A stretch of 64,000 bases of DNA from Halobacillus karajensis (GCF_900108515.1 NZ_FNWW01000008.1:1-64000), one strand, 5' to 3'. Counted from the first letter of the stretch, positions 54,429 through 63,474 are shown. Notes: generated from the letters alone by a model not told the origin. Translations and numbers: made by a program.

Positions 54429-55601
54429 TTGAATAATTTATTTGATGAATTTGAGAAGAAGTTTGGAACGCTTAAGTGGACACATTCATTTTACGCGCCT
54501 GGAAGAGTCAATCTGATTGGTGAGCATACCGATTATAATGGCGGCCATGTGTTTCCGTGTGCCTTAAGTGTAGGGACCTATGCCGTTGCAAGGAAAAGAG
54601 AGGATACAAAACTGCGCTTTTATTCTATGAACTTTCCGGATCTAGGAATCATTGAGGTAGATATAGAAGACCTTATATATGAAGAAAGCCACGATTGGGC
54701 GAACTATCCGAAAGGTGTCATCACTACTTTCAGAAACGCAGGCTACGAGATTCCCAGCGGCTTGGATATAGCTTTTTACGGTAATATCCCGAATGGCGCA
54801 GGGTTATCATCATCTGCTTCCATCGAACTTGTGACGGGAACTATCCTCGAAGAACTCTTCAATCTATCAATTGATCGGTTGGACGTGATCAAATTAGCCC
54901 AGAAAGCAGAAAATGAATTTGTGGGCGTCAACTGCGGAATTATGGACCAATTTGCTATCGGGATGGGGAAAAAAGATCATGCCCTTTTGTTGAATTGCGA
55001 CACTTTGGACTATAAACAAACCCCTATAGACTTAACGGATCATACGTTAGTCATTGCAAATACGAATAAACGTCGAGGTCTCGCGGATTCCAAGTACAAC
55101 GAACGTCGTTCCGAATGTGAAGAAGCTCTGGAACAATTAAAACTATCTATTCCGATTCATAGCTTAGGTGATTTGTCGACCGAACAATTTGTATCCCATC
55201 AACATGTCATAACAAACCCAGTGGTACAGAAACGGGCCAAGCATGCTGTTTTTGAAAATCAGCGGACGCTTGCAGCGGTTGAGTTTTTGAGTCAAGGAGA
55301 TATTGATAGTTTTGGCAAGCTCATGAATGACTCCCATATTTCTTTACGGGACGACTACGAAGTGACCGGAAAAGAATTGGACGCTCTTGTAGAAGCTGCT
55401 TGGGATGAAGGAGCAATCGGCTCAAGAATGACAGGTGCCGGCTTTGGCGGCTGTACGATCAGTATTGTGAACAAAGATGATGTAGATTCATTTATTCATA
55501 ATGTTGGGGAACGTTACAAGGATAAGACAGGCATTGAGGCTGATTTTTACGTCGTAGCAATCGGAGATGGAGCAAAACGATTGGAAGGGGAGAGGATATG
55601 A
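54429..55601 (+). CDS. galK: Galactokinase
   Basis: 390 residues from TTG 54429 (GAGGTGG upstream). GHMP kinase motifs: GRVNLIGEHTDYNGGHVFP (galactokinase signature), NGAGLSSSASIELVTG (ATP-binding motif 2), NCGIMDQFAIGMG (catalytic Asp), GSRMTGAGFGGC (motif 3). It phosphorylates galactose released by the two alpha-galactosidases. The end overlaps galE by four bases (ATGA). Confidence 0.95.
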   Translation: MNNLFDEFEKKFGTLKWTHSFYAPGRVNLIGEHTDYNGGHVFPCALSVGTYAVARKREDTKLRFYSMNFPDLGIIEVDIEDLIYEESHDWANYPKGVITTFRNAGYEIPSGLDIAFYGNIPNGAGLSSSASIELVTGTILEELFNLSIDRLDVIKLAQKAENEFVGVNCGIMDQFAIGMGKKDHALLLNCDTLDYKQTPIDLTDHTLVIANTNKRRGLADSKYNERRSECEEALEQLKLSIPIHSLGDLSTEQFVSHQHVITNPVVQKRAKHAVFENQRTLAAVEFLSQGDIDSFGKLMNDSHISLRDDYEVTGKELDALVEAAWDEGAIGSRMTGAGFGGCTISIVNKDDVDSFIHNVGERYKDKTGIEADFYVVAIGDGAKRLEGERI

Positions 55602-56587
55602 CGGTTCTTGTATGTGGAGGAGCAGGATATATTGGAAGCCATGCAGTTGCTCAACTTCTCGATCGTAACGAAAAAGCGGTCGTAGTGGATAATTTACAAA
55701 AAGGACATGGAGAGGCGATTTTGGACGGGGTCACCTTTTGTCACGGTGACTTGCGTGATCAAGCATTTCTTGATCGCGTCTTTCAAGAAAACGAGATTCA
55801 CTCAGTCATACACTTTGCGGCAGACTCCCTTGTCGGAGAGAGTGTAGAAGATCCTTTACAATACTATGATAACAATGTTTACGGTGCCACCTGTCTTTTG
55901 AAAGCGATGGCAAGACACGAAGTGAAACAAATAGTTTTTTCCTCAACAGCTGCCGTCTATGGGGAGCCAGAGCATGTACCTATTCAAGAAGATGATCGGG
56001 CTGTACCAACCAATCCGTATGGGGAAACCAAGCTTGCCATTGAAAAAATGCTTCAATGGGCAGAACAAGCTCACGGTATCAAACATGTTGTGCTTCGTTA
56101 CTTTAATGTGGCAGGTGCCGATCCGGACGGCAGGATTGGGGAAGACCACCGACCTGAAACCCACTTGATCCCGATTGTCTTACAAGTTGCCCAAGGAAAG
56201 CGTGAGAAGATCATGATTTTTGGCGATGACTATCCGACGGAAGATGGGACATGTATTCGTGATTATATCCATGTCAACGATTTAGTGGATGCACACCTTC
56301 TAGCCATTGATAAACTGGAAAGTGATGGGGAGAGTGCAATCTATAACCTCGGGAACGGCCGAGGATTCAGCGTGAAAGAGGTCATTGATACAGCACGAAG
56401 AGTTACCGTCCATCCCATCCCTGCTGAAGTTTCTCCACGTCGACCAGGCGATCCTGCTCAGCTTGTTGCATCCTCAGAAAAAGCGATCAAGGAACTTGGA
56501 TGGAAGCCAAAGTATAAAGGATTAGATCCAATGATCCAAACCGCTTGGGATTGGTTCCGGGCACATCCCGATGGATACGAAAAATAA
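55598..56587 (+). CDS. galE: UDP-glucose 4-epimerase
   Basis: 329 residues. Short-chain dehydrogenase fold with VCGGAGYIGSHAV (NAD binding), VIHFAADSLVGES, SSTAAVYGEP and catalytic YGETK, RYFNVAGADPDG, and the C-terminal GWKPKY box. It interconverts UDP-galactose and UDP-glucose. ATGA overlap with galK and 22 bases to galT give a tight galKET operon in the usual order for bacilli. Confidence 0.95.
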   Translation: MTVLVCGGAGYIGSHAVAQLLDRNEKAVVVDNLQKGHGEAILDGVTFCHGDLRDQAFLDRVFQENEIHSVIHFAADSLVGESVEDPLQYYDNNVYGATCLLKAMARHEVKQIVFSSTAAVYGEPEHVPIQEDDRAVPTNPYGETKLAIEKMLQWAEQAHGIKHVVLRYFNVAGADPDGRIGEDHRPETHLIPIVLQVAQGKREKIMIFGDDYPTEDGTCIRDYIHVNDLVDAHLLAIDKLESDGESAIYNLGNGRGFSVKEVIDTARRVTVHPIPAEVSPRRPGDPAQLVASSEKAIKELGWKPKYKGLDPMIQTAWDWFRAHPDGYEK

Positions 56588-56609
56588 GCGAAAGGCTTGG
56601 TGAGCGGAG

Positions 56610-58121
56610 ATGACCATCTATCAAGACATCGAACGATTAATTCAATATGGTTTAAACAAAGAGATGATTTCAGTTTGGGATATCGATTACGTTCGCAACC
56701 GTTTGTTTCAACTATTCGAACTTAATGGGAAAAAGCCGGAACCTTTAAATGAGGGGCAGAAGCCTAATAACCCTGTCCCTATTTTGGAAAAAATGCTCGA
56801 TTTTTCCATTGAGCAGGGCTTGCTTGAAGATCATACAACAACAGATCGGGACCTTTTTGATGCGAAAATCATGGACACTCTCGTTCCAAGACCATCCGAA
56901 GTGGTTAGGAACTTTTATCATACGTTTGAGAAACAAGGACCGGAATCGGCCACGGATTATTTTTATCAACTGTCTAAGGATGCGCATTATATTAGAACGG
57001 ATCGCATCGCTAAAAATAGGCATTGGTACAGTGAAACAGACTATGGAAATTTGGAGATCACTATCAATTTGTCAAAACCGGAAAAAGATCCAAAAGCGAT
57101 TGCAGCTGCCAGGGCGCATACAGGTACAAAATATCCCGAGTGTCTGTTATGTAAAGAGAACGTTGGGTATGCAGGGCGGCTAGACCATCCTGCTCGGGAT
57201 AATCACCGGATCATTCCGATCGATCTCGAAGGAGAGCATTGGTTTTTACAATACTCCCCTTATGTCTATTACAATGAGCATGCGATTGTCTTCTCTCGCG
57301 AGCATCGTCCGATGGAAATATCGCAAGAGGGCTTACAGCGTTTACTGGATTTCACTGATCAACTTCCTCATTATTTTGTGGGTTCAAATGCGGATCTTCC
57401 CATTGTCGGTGGTTCGATTTTGAGCCATGATCACTTTCAAGGAGGCCATCACGAATTCCCAATGGCGAAAGCGGCGATTGAACAGGCATTCACGGTCCCA
57501 CATTTCGAAGACATAACAGTAGGGATCGTTCGTTGGCCGATGTCAGTGATCCGTCTTCGTGGAGACGACCGACACCGCCTATCCGAATTGGGGGGATTAG
57601 TCTTGAATTCCTGGCGCTCCTATTCGGATGAAGATGCGGATGTGTATGCTGAAACAAATGGTGAACCCCATAATACAATTACACCGATCGCTCGTTACCG
57701 AAAAGGTCATTATGAGTTGGATCTTGTATTGAGAAACAACCGCACGAGTGAGGAGCATCCGATGGGTATATTCCATCCTCATGAAGAAGTTCATCATATA
57801 AAAAAAGAGAACATCGGCTTAATTGAAGTTATGGGACTTGCCGTCTTACCAGGGCGTTTAATCGATGAAATGGAACAGCTCACCGAGTATATCCTTGCTG
57901 CTCAACTGGATACATATGCCCTTGAAGATGAGCACACAGCAAAACACGTGTCATGGGCAAAAAAAATCGATTGGAATCTATCGTCAGAAAAGGACTTATG
58001 GAATGATGTACAACATCAAATAGGCAAACGCTTTTCCACGGTGTTGGAACATGCAGGAGTCTTTAAAAGGAACCAAGAGGGCCAAGCAGCCTTCCAGCGT
58101 TTTATTGAACAAATAGGATAA
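56610..58121 (+). CDS. galT: Galactose-1-phosphate uridylyltransferase, class II
   Basis: 503 residues, the length of the Firmicutes type II GalT (about 490-500), longer than the type I enzyme. N-terminal VWDIDYVRNRLFQLFEL; active-site region GGSILSHDHFQGGHHEFPMA; ECLLCKENVGYAGRLDHPAR. It transfers UMP between UDP-glucose and galactose-1-phosphate, completing the Leloir pathway. A terminator follows. Confidence 0.95.
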   Translation: MTIYQDIERLIQYGLNKEMISVWDIDYVRNRLFQLFELNGKKPEPLNEGQKPNNPVPILEKMLDFSIEQGLLEDHTTTDRDLFDAKIMDTLVPRPSEVVRNFYHTFEKQGPESATDYFYQLSKDAHYIRTDRIAKNRHWYSETDYGNLEITINLSKPEKDPKAIAAARAHTGTKYPECLLCKENVGYAGRLDHPARDNHRIIPIDLEGEHWFLQYSPYVYYNEHAIVFSREHRPMEISQEGLQRLLDFTDQLPHYFVGSNADLPIVGGSILSHDHFQGGHHEFPMAKAAIEQAFTVPHFEDITVGIVRWPMSVIRLRGDDRHRLSELGGLVLNSWRSYSDEDADVYAETNGEPHNTITPIARYRKGHYELDLVLRNNRTSEEHPMGIFHPHEEVHHIKKENIGLIEVMGLAVLPGRLIDEMEQLTEYILAAQLDTYALEDEHTAKHVSWAKKIDWNLSSEKDLWNDVQHQIGKRFSTVLEHAGVFKRNQEGQAAFQRFIEQIG

Positions 58122-58149
58122 GGCTACGAAAGTTCCAAATAAATAATAA

Positions 58150-58196
58150 CCAAAAGACCACCTCATTTTCTGGTTGTCTTGAGGTGGTCTTGTTTC
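58150..58196 (+). terminator. Terminator of the galKET operon
   Basis: AAGACCACCTC pairs with GAGGTGGTCTT around TGGTTGTC, followed by GTTTCC. Strong stem, modest T tract. Confidence 0.8.
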
Positions 58197-58478
58197 CTCG
58201 CCCGATATCAGGCCTGAAATATTGTTATAGTAGTAAGTGAGATAGATACCTCAGATTAGCCAGAGGGGACCACTTTGAGTTCATTGAACTTTTGGGGGCT
58301 TTAATTTTATGATGGAATAATACCCCTTGTTTTTCAGTAATTGGAATACCTCTTCGTGAATATGTTGTCTTATATAACTGCTATGGCCGGCTTTCGGTGG
58401 TACTTCCGCTGGATAATGACTGGATTTTGTTTATTAAACTGATATCTTATTTTTTATTAATTAGTTAATACAGTGAAT

Positions 58479-58492
58479 GGGCGGCATGATGT
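58479..58492. repeat. Dispersed repeat core, isolated copy E
   Basis: GGGCGGCATGATGT followed by GTGATA as in copy A. Flanks otherwise differ from the long copies; upstream at 58265-58312 is GAGTTCATTGAACTTTTGGGGGC, reminiscent of the terminators of copies A and B. The region 58200-58850 has no gene. Confidence 0.55.
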
Positions 58493-58847
58493 GATAATAT
58501 TTATAGCTCTTTAAGGGTTTATTACCTTGGGGATTGAGAAGACTCATATTTATTGAATTTGATACTTCCGCGGAAAAAGTTTCTGTTGTATATAATATTA
58601 TGGCATAGCTTAATTGATTTAGTTTTAAAGGTTTTTGTTAAAGTTTTGGATATGCTATTGGAATTTTTGTACATTTGTGAAATAATTCTTTGTAGCAAGT
58701 GATCTCCCCTTAAAAATAATCCATTTGCTAAACAAAAAGACTCTGTGGTGATCGAAGCATCCGTTGTCTAAAAGATACCTTAAAAGTATTACTTGGCCAT
58801 CAAAGATAAAGACGTAAGAGGCAAAAAGGATATAAAGTTTGAAGGTA

Positions 58848-58880
58848 GGCCCCGGGTTAAGACTGGGGCCTTTTCTTTGT
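58848..58880 (+). terminator. Rho-independent-type terminator
   Basis: GGCCCC-GGGTTAAGACT-GGGGCC followed by TTTTCTTT. No plus-strand gene is visible just upstream, so it may end a non-coding transcript or be a relic. Confidence 0.6.
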
Positions 58881-59063
58881 TTAATGAGTTGTGAATGATT
58901 TACCTCCAATCATTTTTTCTTCCAATCGATCAATTTTGCTCTGTAGGATGCCAGAATATCCAGCCATATCTAAATATAACTCCAATAATTCATTATCCAT
59001 ATCGTTATGATGCTTCCTTAAAATTGCTCCCCATTCTTCTAACTTGGTCATAAGGTCTTCCAA
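58881..59063 (-). CDS. Small hypothetical helical protein
   Basis: 60 residues from TTG 59063, eight bases after AAAAGGAG; GTG 59072 is in frame but overlaps the site. Two helices (LMTKLEEWGAILRKHHNDMD; ELLELYLDMAGYSG) and a basic end. No Cys, no span. Unknown family; it stands alone. Confidence 0.5.
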   Translation of the reverse strand: MEDLMTKLEEWGAILRKHHNDMDNELLELYLDMAGYSGILQSKIDRLEEKMIGGKSFTTH

Positions 59064-59166
59064 ATTGAACACTCCTTTTCTTTTTCACCTTGTTATTCGA
59101 CAAGTAGTCTAAAAGTCCTTCGTAAAAATTGTAAAATAAATTACTTATTTACTTTGTAATAATATA

Positions 59167-59180
59167 GGAACGAACGTTTG
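59167..59180. promoter_or_regulatory. LexA/DinR box before a yolD relic
   Basis: GGAACGAACGTTTG matches CGAACRNRYGTTYG except at the first base and lies 17 bases before the ATG of the relic. yolD-uvrX type operons are classical LexA targets in bacilli. Confidence 0.6.
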
Positions 59181-59197
59181 TGATAGAGGTGTAATTA

Positions 59198-59266
59198 ATG
59201 GATGGATGTAATCGGGATTGAGGGACTATTAAATGGACCTCGTTAATAAAAGAACAGTAGGGGATT
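59198..59266 (+). pseudogene. YolD-like protein, N-terminal relic
   Basis: ATG 59198 (AGAGGTG upstream) reads MDGCNRD, TGA, then GTIKWTSLIKEQ. NRDRGTIKWTS is the typical start of YolD-like SOS proteins, with TGA in place of CGA (Arg). The rest of the gene and the expected Y-family polymerase are missing. Confidence 0.65.
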
Positions 59267-59516
59267 GCCCTTTTTAATTATCACGTATTATTTTCTTTCT
59301 TCAAGTTTTAATCAAGATTTCCATACAGTTTTTTGTATATACCTACACTTTTTCAATCCACATAGGAATTTTCCTTCTTAACATCAAAATCAAATATTAG
59401 TTCACTATACTTGATTTGACTAAATTTCAAATCGACAACACTAAATAGATTTACATATATAGTTATTTATTGGAGAAACTGAAGGTTAAGGAATATCCTA
59501 TTTTGGAGGGATGAAA

Positions 59517-60530
59517 ATGGATTCTACTCAACCATACGATATCAAATTAACATCGGCGGAGATAACAAATTTATGGGCTACATACATGAATGACAGTGGT
59601 ACCATCTGCCATTTAAAATATTACCTAAATACAGTGGAAGATACGGAAATTAAATCTGTAATTCAATATGCATTAGACATTTCACAATTGCACGTTAACA
59701 CAATAACCGAGATATTTACTCGGGAAGGTTACCCTGTTCCTCATGGTTTTAAATTAAATGAAGATGTTGATGTGACTGCACCAAGGTTGTTTTCTGATAC
59801 TTATTATTTAAATAACGTTAATCAATTGGGAAAGATTAGTTTAAATGCATATAGCATGGCTTTACCTGTTGCAGTAAGAGAAGATGTTTATAGCTTTTTT
59901 AGTCAATGTTTAAGTGAATCAGATGCCCTTATCAAACAAACGAATGATATATTATTGGCAAAGGGTCTGTTTATCAGGTCACCATATCTCCCAATACCTG
60001 AATCATATGATTTTGTAGAACAGAAAAGTTTTTTGGCAGGCTTTTTTGGAGAAAAAAGACCCCTTACAGGTACCGAAATTACAAACCTATATACCAACTT
60101 TCAAAGGAACGCATTAGGGGCAGCCACCCTGATTGGCTATAGCCAAGTTGCCCAGGATGAAGAAGTAAAACAGTTTCTATTAAGAGGAAAGGAAATGGCA
60201 AATAAGCATTGTGAAATATTTGGTTCACTCTTAAAGCAAAGTGATTTACCCTGTCCTATGACATGGGACACAGAGGCTACTGACTCTACTACGTACACTT
60301 TTTCTGACAGGAAAATGATGTTTTATACAACAAGTTTAATTGCACTTAGTGTAGGATACTACGGAGGAAGCATGTCCATGAGTCCAAGAAGGGATATTGG
60401 CGTTATGTATAGCAGATTAGTTGCGGAAATATTAAAATACGCTGATGACGGGGCTAAAATCATGATTAAAAATGGGTGGATGGAAGAACCGCCACGGGCA
60501 TTAGACCGTGATGAACTATCCAAAAAATGA
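59517..60530 (+). CDS. DUF3231 family protein (two repeats)
   Basis: 337 residues from ATG 59517, six bases after GGAGGG; ATG 59511 is too close. Two homologous halves: LTSAEITNLWATYMNDSGTI (about 11-30) and LTGTEITNLYTNFQRNALGA (about 181-200), each a four-helix ferritin-like bundle as in CotF/DUF3231 spore-related proteins. The end SRLVAEILKYADDGAKIMI, then NGWMEEPPRA is characteristic. It overlaps the next gene by 20 bases. A role in the spore or its coat is inferred from the family. Confidence 0.75.
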   Translation: MDSTQPYDIKLTSAEITNLWATYMNDSGTICHLKYYLNTVEDTEIKSVIQYALDISQLHVNTITEIFTREGYPVPHGFKLNEDVDVTAPRLFSDTYYLNNVNQLGKISLNAYSMALPVAVREDVYSFFSQCLSESDALIKQTNDILLAKGLFIRSPYLPIPESYDFVEQKSFLAGFFGEKRPLTGTEITNLYTNFQRNALGAATLIGYSQVAQDEEVKQFLLRGKEMANKHCEIFGSLLKQSDLPCPMTWDTEATDSTTYTFSDRKMMFYTTSLIALSVGYYGGSMSMSPRRDIGVMYSRLVAEILKYADDGAKIMIKNGWMEEPPRALDRDELSKK

Positions 60531-60998
60531 AATAGTAGAGGAAAAAAGCAAAGTTCTTGAAGCAATTTTTTGGAGTGTTGCATTGCCTGGCTTTGCACAA
60601 ATCCTAAACGGAAAGATATTAAAGGGTTTCGTGTTTATTGTTTTGGAAATTTTCATTAATGTTAAATCAAACTTTAATGAAGTTATTTATTTAAGTTTTC
60701 ATGGAAGAATTGAGGAAGCCATTGTACAAACAGATTATCAGTGGCTAATGTTTTATCCCTGCTTGTACATGTTTGCAGTGTGGGATGCACATAAAGATGC
60801 TGGTGGTGGAAAAGAACCCTTTTCATTATGCCATTTGTATTTTCTGCATTTTTTTTAACAGTTGGTTTAATATTTTCATCAACGTTTAAAATTGGTGGGC
60901 TTCTTTTAGGTTCAGTGTGGCTACCTATAATTTTTTTGCCTGTTGGGATAGTGTTAGGGTGTTTAATTAAGTCAATCTTGCTAAAGATTGTTAAATAA
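60511..60998 (+). pseudogene. Membrane protein gene with one-base shift
   Basis: Starts at ATG 60511 within the DUF3231 gene. Reads KVLEAIFWSVALPGFAQILN, GFVFIVLEIFINV, YMFAVWDAHKDAGGGKEPF. At about 60822-60828 one base seems lost (TTTCATTATG for TTTCATTTATG); the -1 frame then continues PFVFSAFFLTVGLIFSS to ILLKIVK and TAA at 60998. The full product would be about 162 residues with four spans (TM2-like small membrane protein). A decayed duplicate lies at 33600-34010, so DUF3231 plus this gene may form a recurring pair. Confidence 0.65.
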
Positions 60999-61332
60999 AT
61001 TGGATGTTTTTGCTTATTAGTGAACGATACAGACTACATTAAAAATCCACTAACTTAAATTTAGTGAAAAAGAATTAGTTAATAATGTTTATTTCTCAGA
61101 ATATCACGGGTATACAAATAAAGACACAGGATTGGATTGGGGGCTTTCATGCCCCCTTTTGTTATGATTAAGATTGTTCTTCCCCCTAGTTTCATTATAA
61201 ACACTACCTTCGTTCTGAATGACAAGAACGCCTTTATTGGGGATGCTTTCATAGCTTATAATAATGTTAAATAGAAAGAAACCACCTTAGCTTCTTTTTA
61301 GATATAATTTATTTTTTTAAGGGTGTTAAATT
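60999..61332. other. Intergenic region shared with 33900-34075
   Basis: Contains a terminator GGGGGC-TTTCAT-GCCCCC-TTTT (61138-61161). From about 61110 to 61235 it aligns with 33955-34070 (ACACAGGATTGG, TTTCATTAT, CACT, CCTTC, TCTGAATGACAAG). No gene. Confidence 0.6.
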
Positions 61333-61764
61333 GTGACTCATGAGTTTCCAAGAACTAAAGAAGATAAACTATTGAACAAGTATTTTGAAGACGAGGGAGG
61401 TCATTTATTTTTAGAGGTCCCTGTTGGATCTAATAGAAGAAATCATATTTGGCCAAAGGGATCAAAGACAAGAAGATTTGATGGCGTGATCTTTCCTAAT
61501 GATAAGAGTAAAATATATAATTATAGGAATTATGAGCACACATTTAATTCATTAATTACTTCTAATTATGAATTAGAAGTAATAGAGGTTAAGAACAGGC
61601 TCAATAGGTTAGTAATAGGTCAAATTATAGCTGGATATGATATGTTCAAAAGAGAGTATGCGGATAAACTCATCAATTGTAGGATAATATGTTCTGAAGG
61701 TGATCCGGCTCTTGAGTGGGTATGTGAACAGAGAAATATCAAAGTAAGTATCTATGAGAATTAG
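61333..61764 (+). CDS. Orphan protein with PD-(D/E)xK-nuclease-like core
   Basis: 143 residues from GTG 61333 (AAGGGTG upstream). The core KTRRFDGVIFP, later YELEVIEVKNRLNRLVIGQI, then ICSEGDPALEWVCEQR, follows the alpha-beta-beta-beta pattern with Asp at the first strand and E-x-K (EVK) in the next, as in PD-(D/E)xK endonuclease-like folds. A helix with Gln (GQIIAGYDMF) follows, as in several of these families. No partner methylase or helicase is present. Function unknown; DNA repair or defence are possibilities. Confidence 0.5.
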   Translation: MTHEFPRTKEDKLLNKYFEDEGGHLFLEVPVGSNRRNHIWPKGSKTRRFDGVIFPNDKSKIYNYRNYEHTFNSLITSNYELEVIEVKNRLNRLVIGQIIAGYDMFKREYADKLINCRIICSEGDPALEWVCEQRNIKVSIYEN

Positions 61765-61901
61765 AGAAGCTGTTATGGGAAGCCAATTTTAATTCTTAAT
61801 TGTGTATCCCTGAAGATTATATTGTGAATAAAATAAACACACCTACTGAACGTGGCACTATCGAGGATATGCAATTACTAGCGGTGTCACGTTAACATTT
61901 T

Positions 61902-62151
61902 TATGAACTATCGGGGGCAACCCTGCTGGGAGTGTGCTTAACCCAGGGCCTTGGAATTTTACTTACAGCCTTAATAGTTTTAGCTTTAATAAGATACTTT
62001 AGCTATCTGTTGGTTTCAACTTTTAAGGGAGAGATGCGTATGATAAATATCGCTTATCAAGTAAAATTAACTGCTTCATCAGTACTTGAAACATTATGGG
62101 CTGTAGGAGTTAGTTACTTGGTCGGGACTAGCTTGTCCCCGATAGTTCATA
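61902..62151. mobile_element. MITE-like element with 19-bp terminal inverted repeats
   Basis: TATGAACTATCGGGGGCAA (61902-61920) and TTGTCCCCGATAGTTCATA (62133-62151) are inverted repeats with one mismatch, 250 bp end to end. The inside has no transposase; an ORF through it (61932-62168) lacks a convincing ribosome site and would encode two hydrophobic stretches. Just left of it CGTGGCAC / GTGTCACG (61849-61891) forms another palindrome, possibly the insertion target. Confidence 0.5.
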
Positions 62152-62262
62152 AAGAATATTTATATTAAATATCGAAAAAATGTAAGCGCCAAATATTGCC
62201 CACCTTCTAACCTTCAAAAGTCTATGAGATACTAACCTCATAACTTTTTAGGAGGAGTGTTG

Positions 62263-62561
62263 ATGACTAAACAGGACAAAAAATCGCTTTGGGAAGACCG
62301 ATTGGTTCACTTTCATGAATCAGGTCAAACGGCTAAGGAATGGTGTTCAGAGCATCAAATTAATATTCATACCTTCCGGTACTGAAAAAGAAGATACAGG
62401 CGCCCCTTCATCAAGATTCTTCGTGGGTAGCTGTAGAAGTAGAAGACATTTCCCGACGCTCATCAGTACATATTTCGATCGGACGAGCGACGAAAGCGTC
62501 CGAGGATATCCATCCTGATCATCTAGCCAACGTGCTGAAAGTGGTTCAAGCGACATGTTGA
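62263..62561 (+). pseudogene. IS66 family accessory gene tnpA, frameshifted
   Basis: ATG 62263 after TAGGAGGAG. The frame KSLWEDRLVHFHESGQTAKE, then WCSEHQINIHTFRYW is the IS66 TnpA start. The codon TGG after TAC is TGA because one G is lost near 62382. The shifted frame KKKIQAPLHQDSSWVAVEVE runs to TGA 62561. Confidence 0.75.
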
Positions 62562-62680
62562 ATGATGCCTCTGTTGAAAAGGTATATCTAGCACAGGGTT
62601 GTATAGATTTATGAAAGTCGATTGATGGGCTAGCGATCCTGGTTCAGGAACCTTTGACTACATTACATGAATACCCGATA
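62555..62680 (+). pseudogene. IS66 family tnpB, 5' relic
   Basis: ATG 62555 overlaps the tnpA end, as in IS66 elements. LNDASVEKVYLAQGCIDL, TGA (for CGA, Arg), KSIDGLAILVQE is the IS66 Orf2/TnpB start. Homology fades after about 62670; the DDE transposase gene tnpC is absent. Confidence 0.7.
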
Positions 62681-62737
62681 CTCCTTCAATTGGTAATATA
62701 TAATGAAGAAACTCAAGTAATTAAGAATATGTTCCTT

Positions 62738-63293
62738 TGGGGCAGAAATGGGGCAGAATTTCATAATTATTGCCCCATTTCTATTTGGATCCATCAGATT
62801 TAATCCCCAAAGAGCTTAATTTGCTGGTATTACAACCTTACTTGTAAAGTTTTATCATATGCACTCCAACAGCCTTCTAAGCTGTTGGTCTTTTTTTGAC
62901 GGCATTCTAAACCAATTCGTCAAGGAGAATGTGACTTTTAAAAAGTCACAAGAAAAGTAACGAGGGAAAATAATCACTCGATGTGTATGGTGGAGTGATT
63001 GTGGTTTTGCTTCATTAATAAATTCTAAGTGGAGATACTTGTGAGGTTTTAGAACCTCACAGAAAACCTCACGAATCGGAAAAGTTCTCTGAAATTACAC
63101 GAACATATGTTCCCTTTTTTGCCTGTGTGGTTAACTCGAATTTAAGGTGAATCACGGAGGTGAAAAGTGGGGGAAAACTCTTTCAAGTATGGGCGGCATG
63201 ATGTAAGGTTTCTCTTACACTTCGCCCCTTATATAACAAAGCTATCAAACGAAAGAGGACTACTACCTTTATTGGAAAGTAGTCTTTTTTTTT
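62738..63293 (+). repeat. Dispersed structured repeat, copy C
   Basis: Same order of parts as copy B: GGGGCAGA/TGCCCC hairpin, CCAACAGC/GCTGTTGG terminator-like hairpin (62875-62904), GTGACTTTT/AAAAGTCAC (62931-62949), AATCACTC/GAGTGATT (62972-63000), GTGAGGTT/AACCTCAC (63041-63060), LexA box (63100-63113), core GGGCGGCATGATGT (63191-63204) with inner stem TGTAAG/CTTACA closing on CGCCCC, and a final terminator GGACTACT.../AGTAGTC-TTTTTTTTT ending near 63293. Its right flank resembles copy D instead of copy B. Confidence 0.8.
63100..63113. promoter_or_regulatory. LexA/DinR box in repeat copy C
   Basis: CGAACATATGTTCC is one base from the ideal Gram-positive SOS box. The site is conserved with copy B although the bases around it vary. 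Confidence 0.7.
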
Positions 63294-63474
63294 TCATCCT
63301 TTAATCTTAATGATTGTTTCCTTTAGCAGGATAATGTGGCTGAGGGAGGTGCCGAAATTAGATAATGATAAGGCTGGAAGGGAATTTACTGAGTCGTACC
63401 AACATCATATATGGTTCAAAGGGATAGGATCTTATCCATATACACATACTAGGAAAAAACGAAGGTGTGTCTCC

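Noticed and set aside
60800-60830. Programmed -1 frameshift in the gene after DUF3231
   Set aside because: The overlap sequence has no X-XXY-YYZ heptamer in register, so mutation or sequence error is more likely.
61932-62168. 78-residue hydrophobic ORF
   Set aside because: It lies inside the inverted-repeat element, reads through its right end and has no good ribosome site or family.
63157-63300. Short ORF starting GTG after GGAGGTGA inside repeat copy C (GENSFKYGRHDV)
   Set aside because: The frame diverges completely right after the core in copy B and is absent from copy A, so the nucleotide sequence and not a peptide is conserved.
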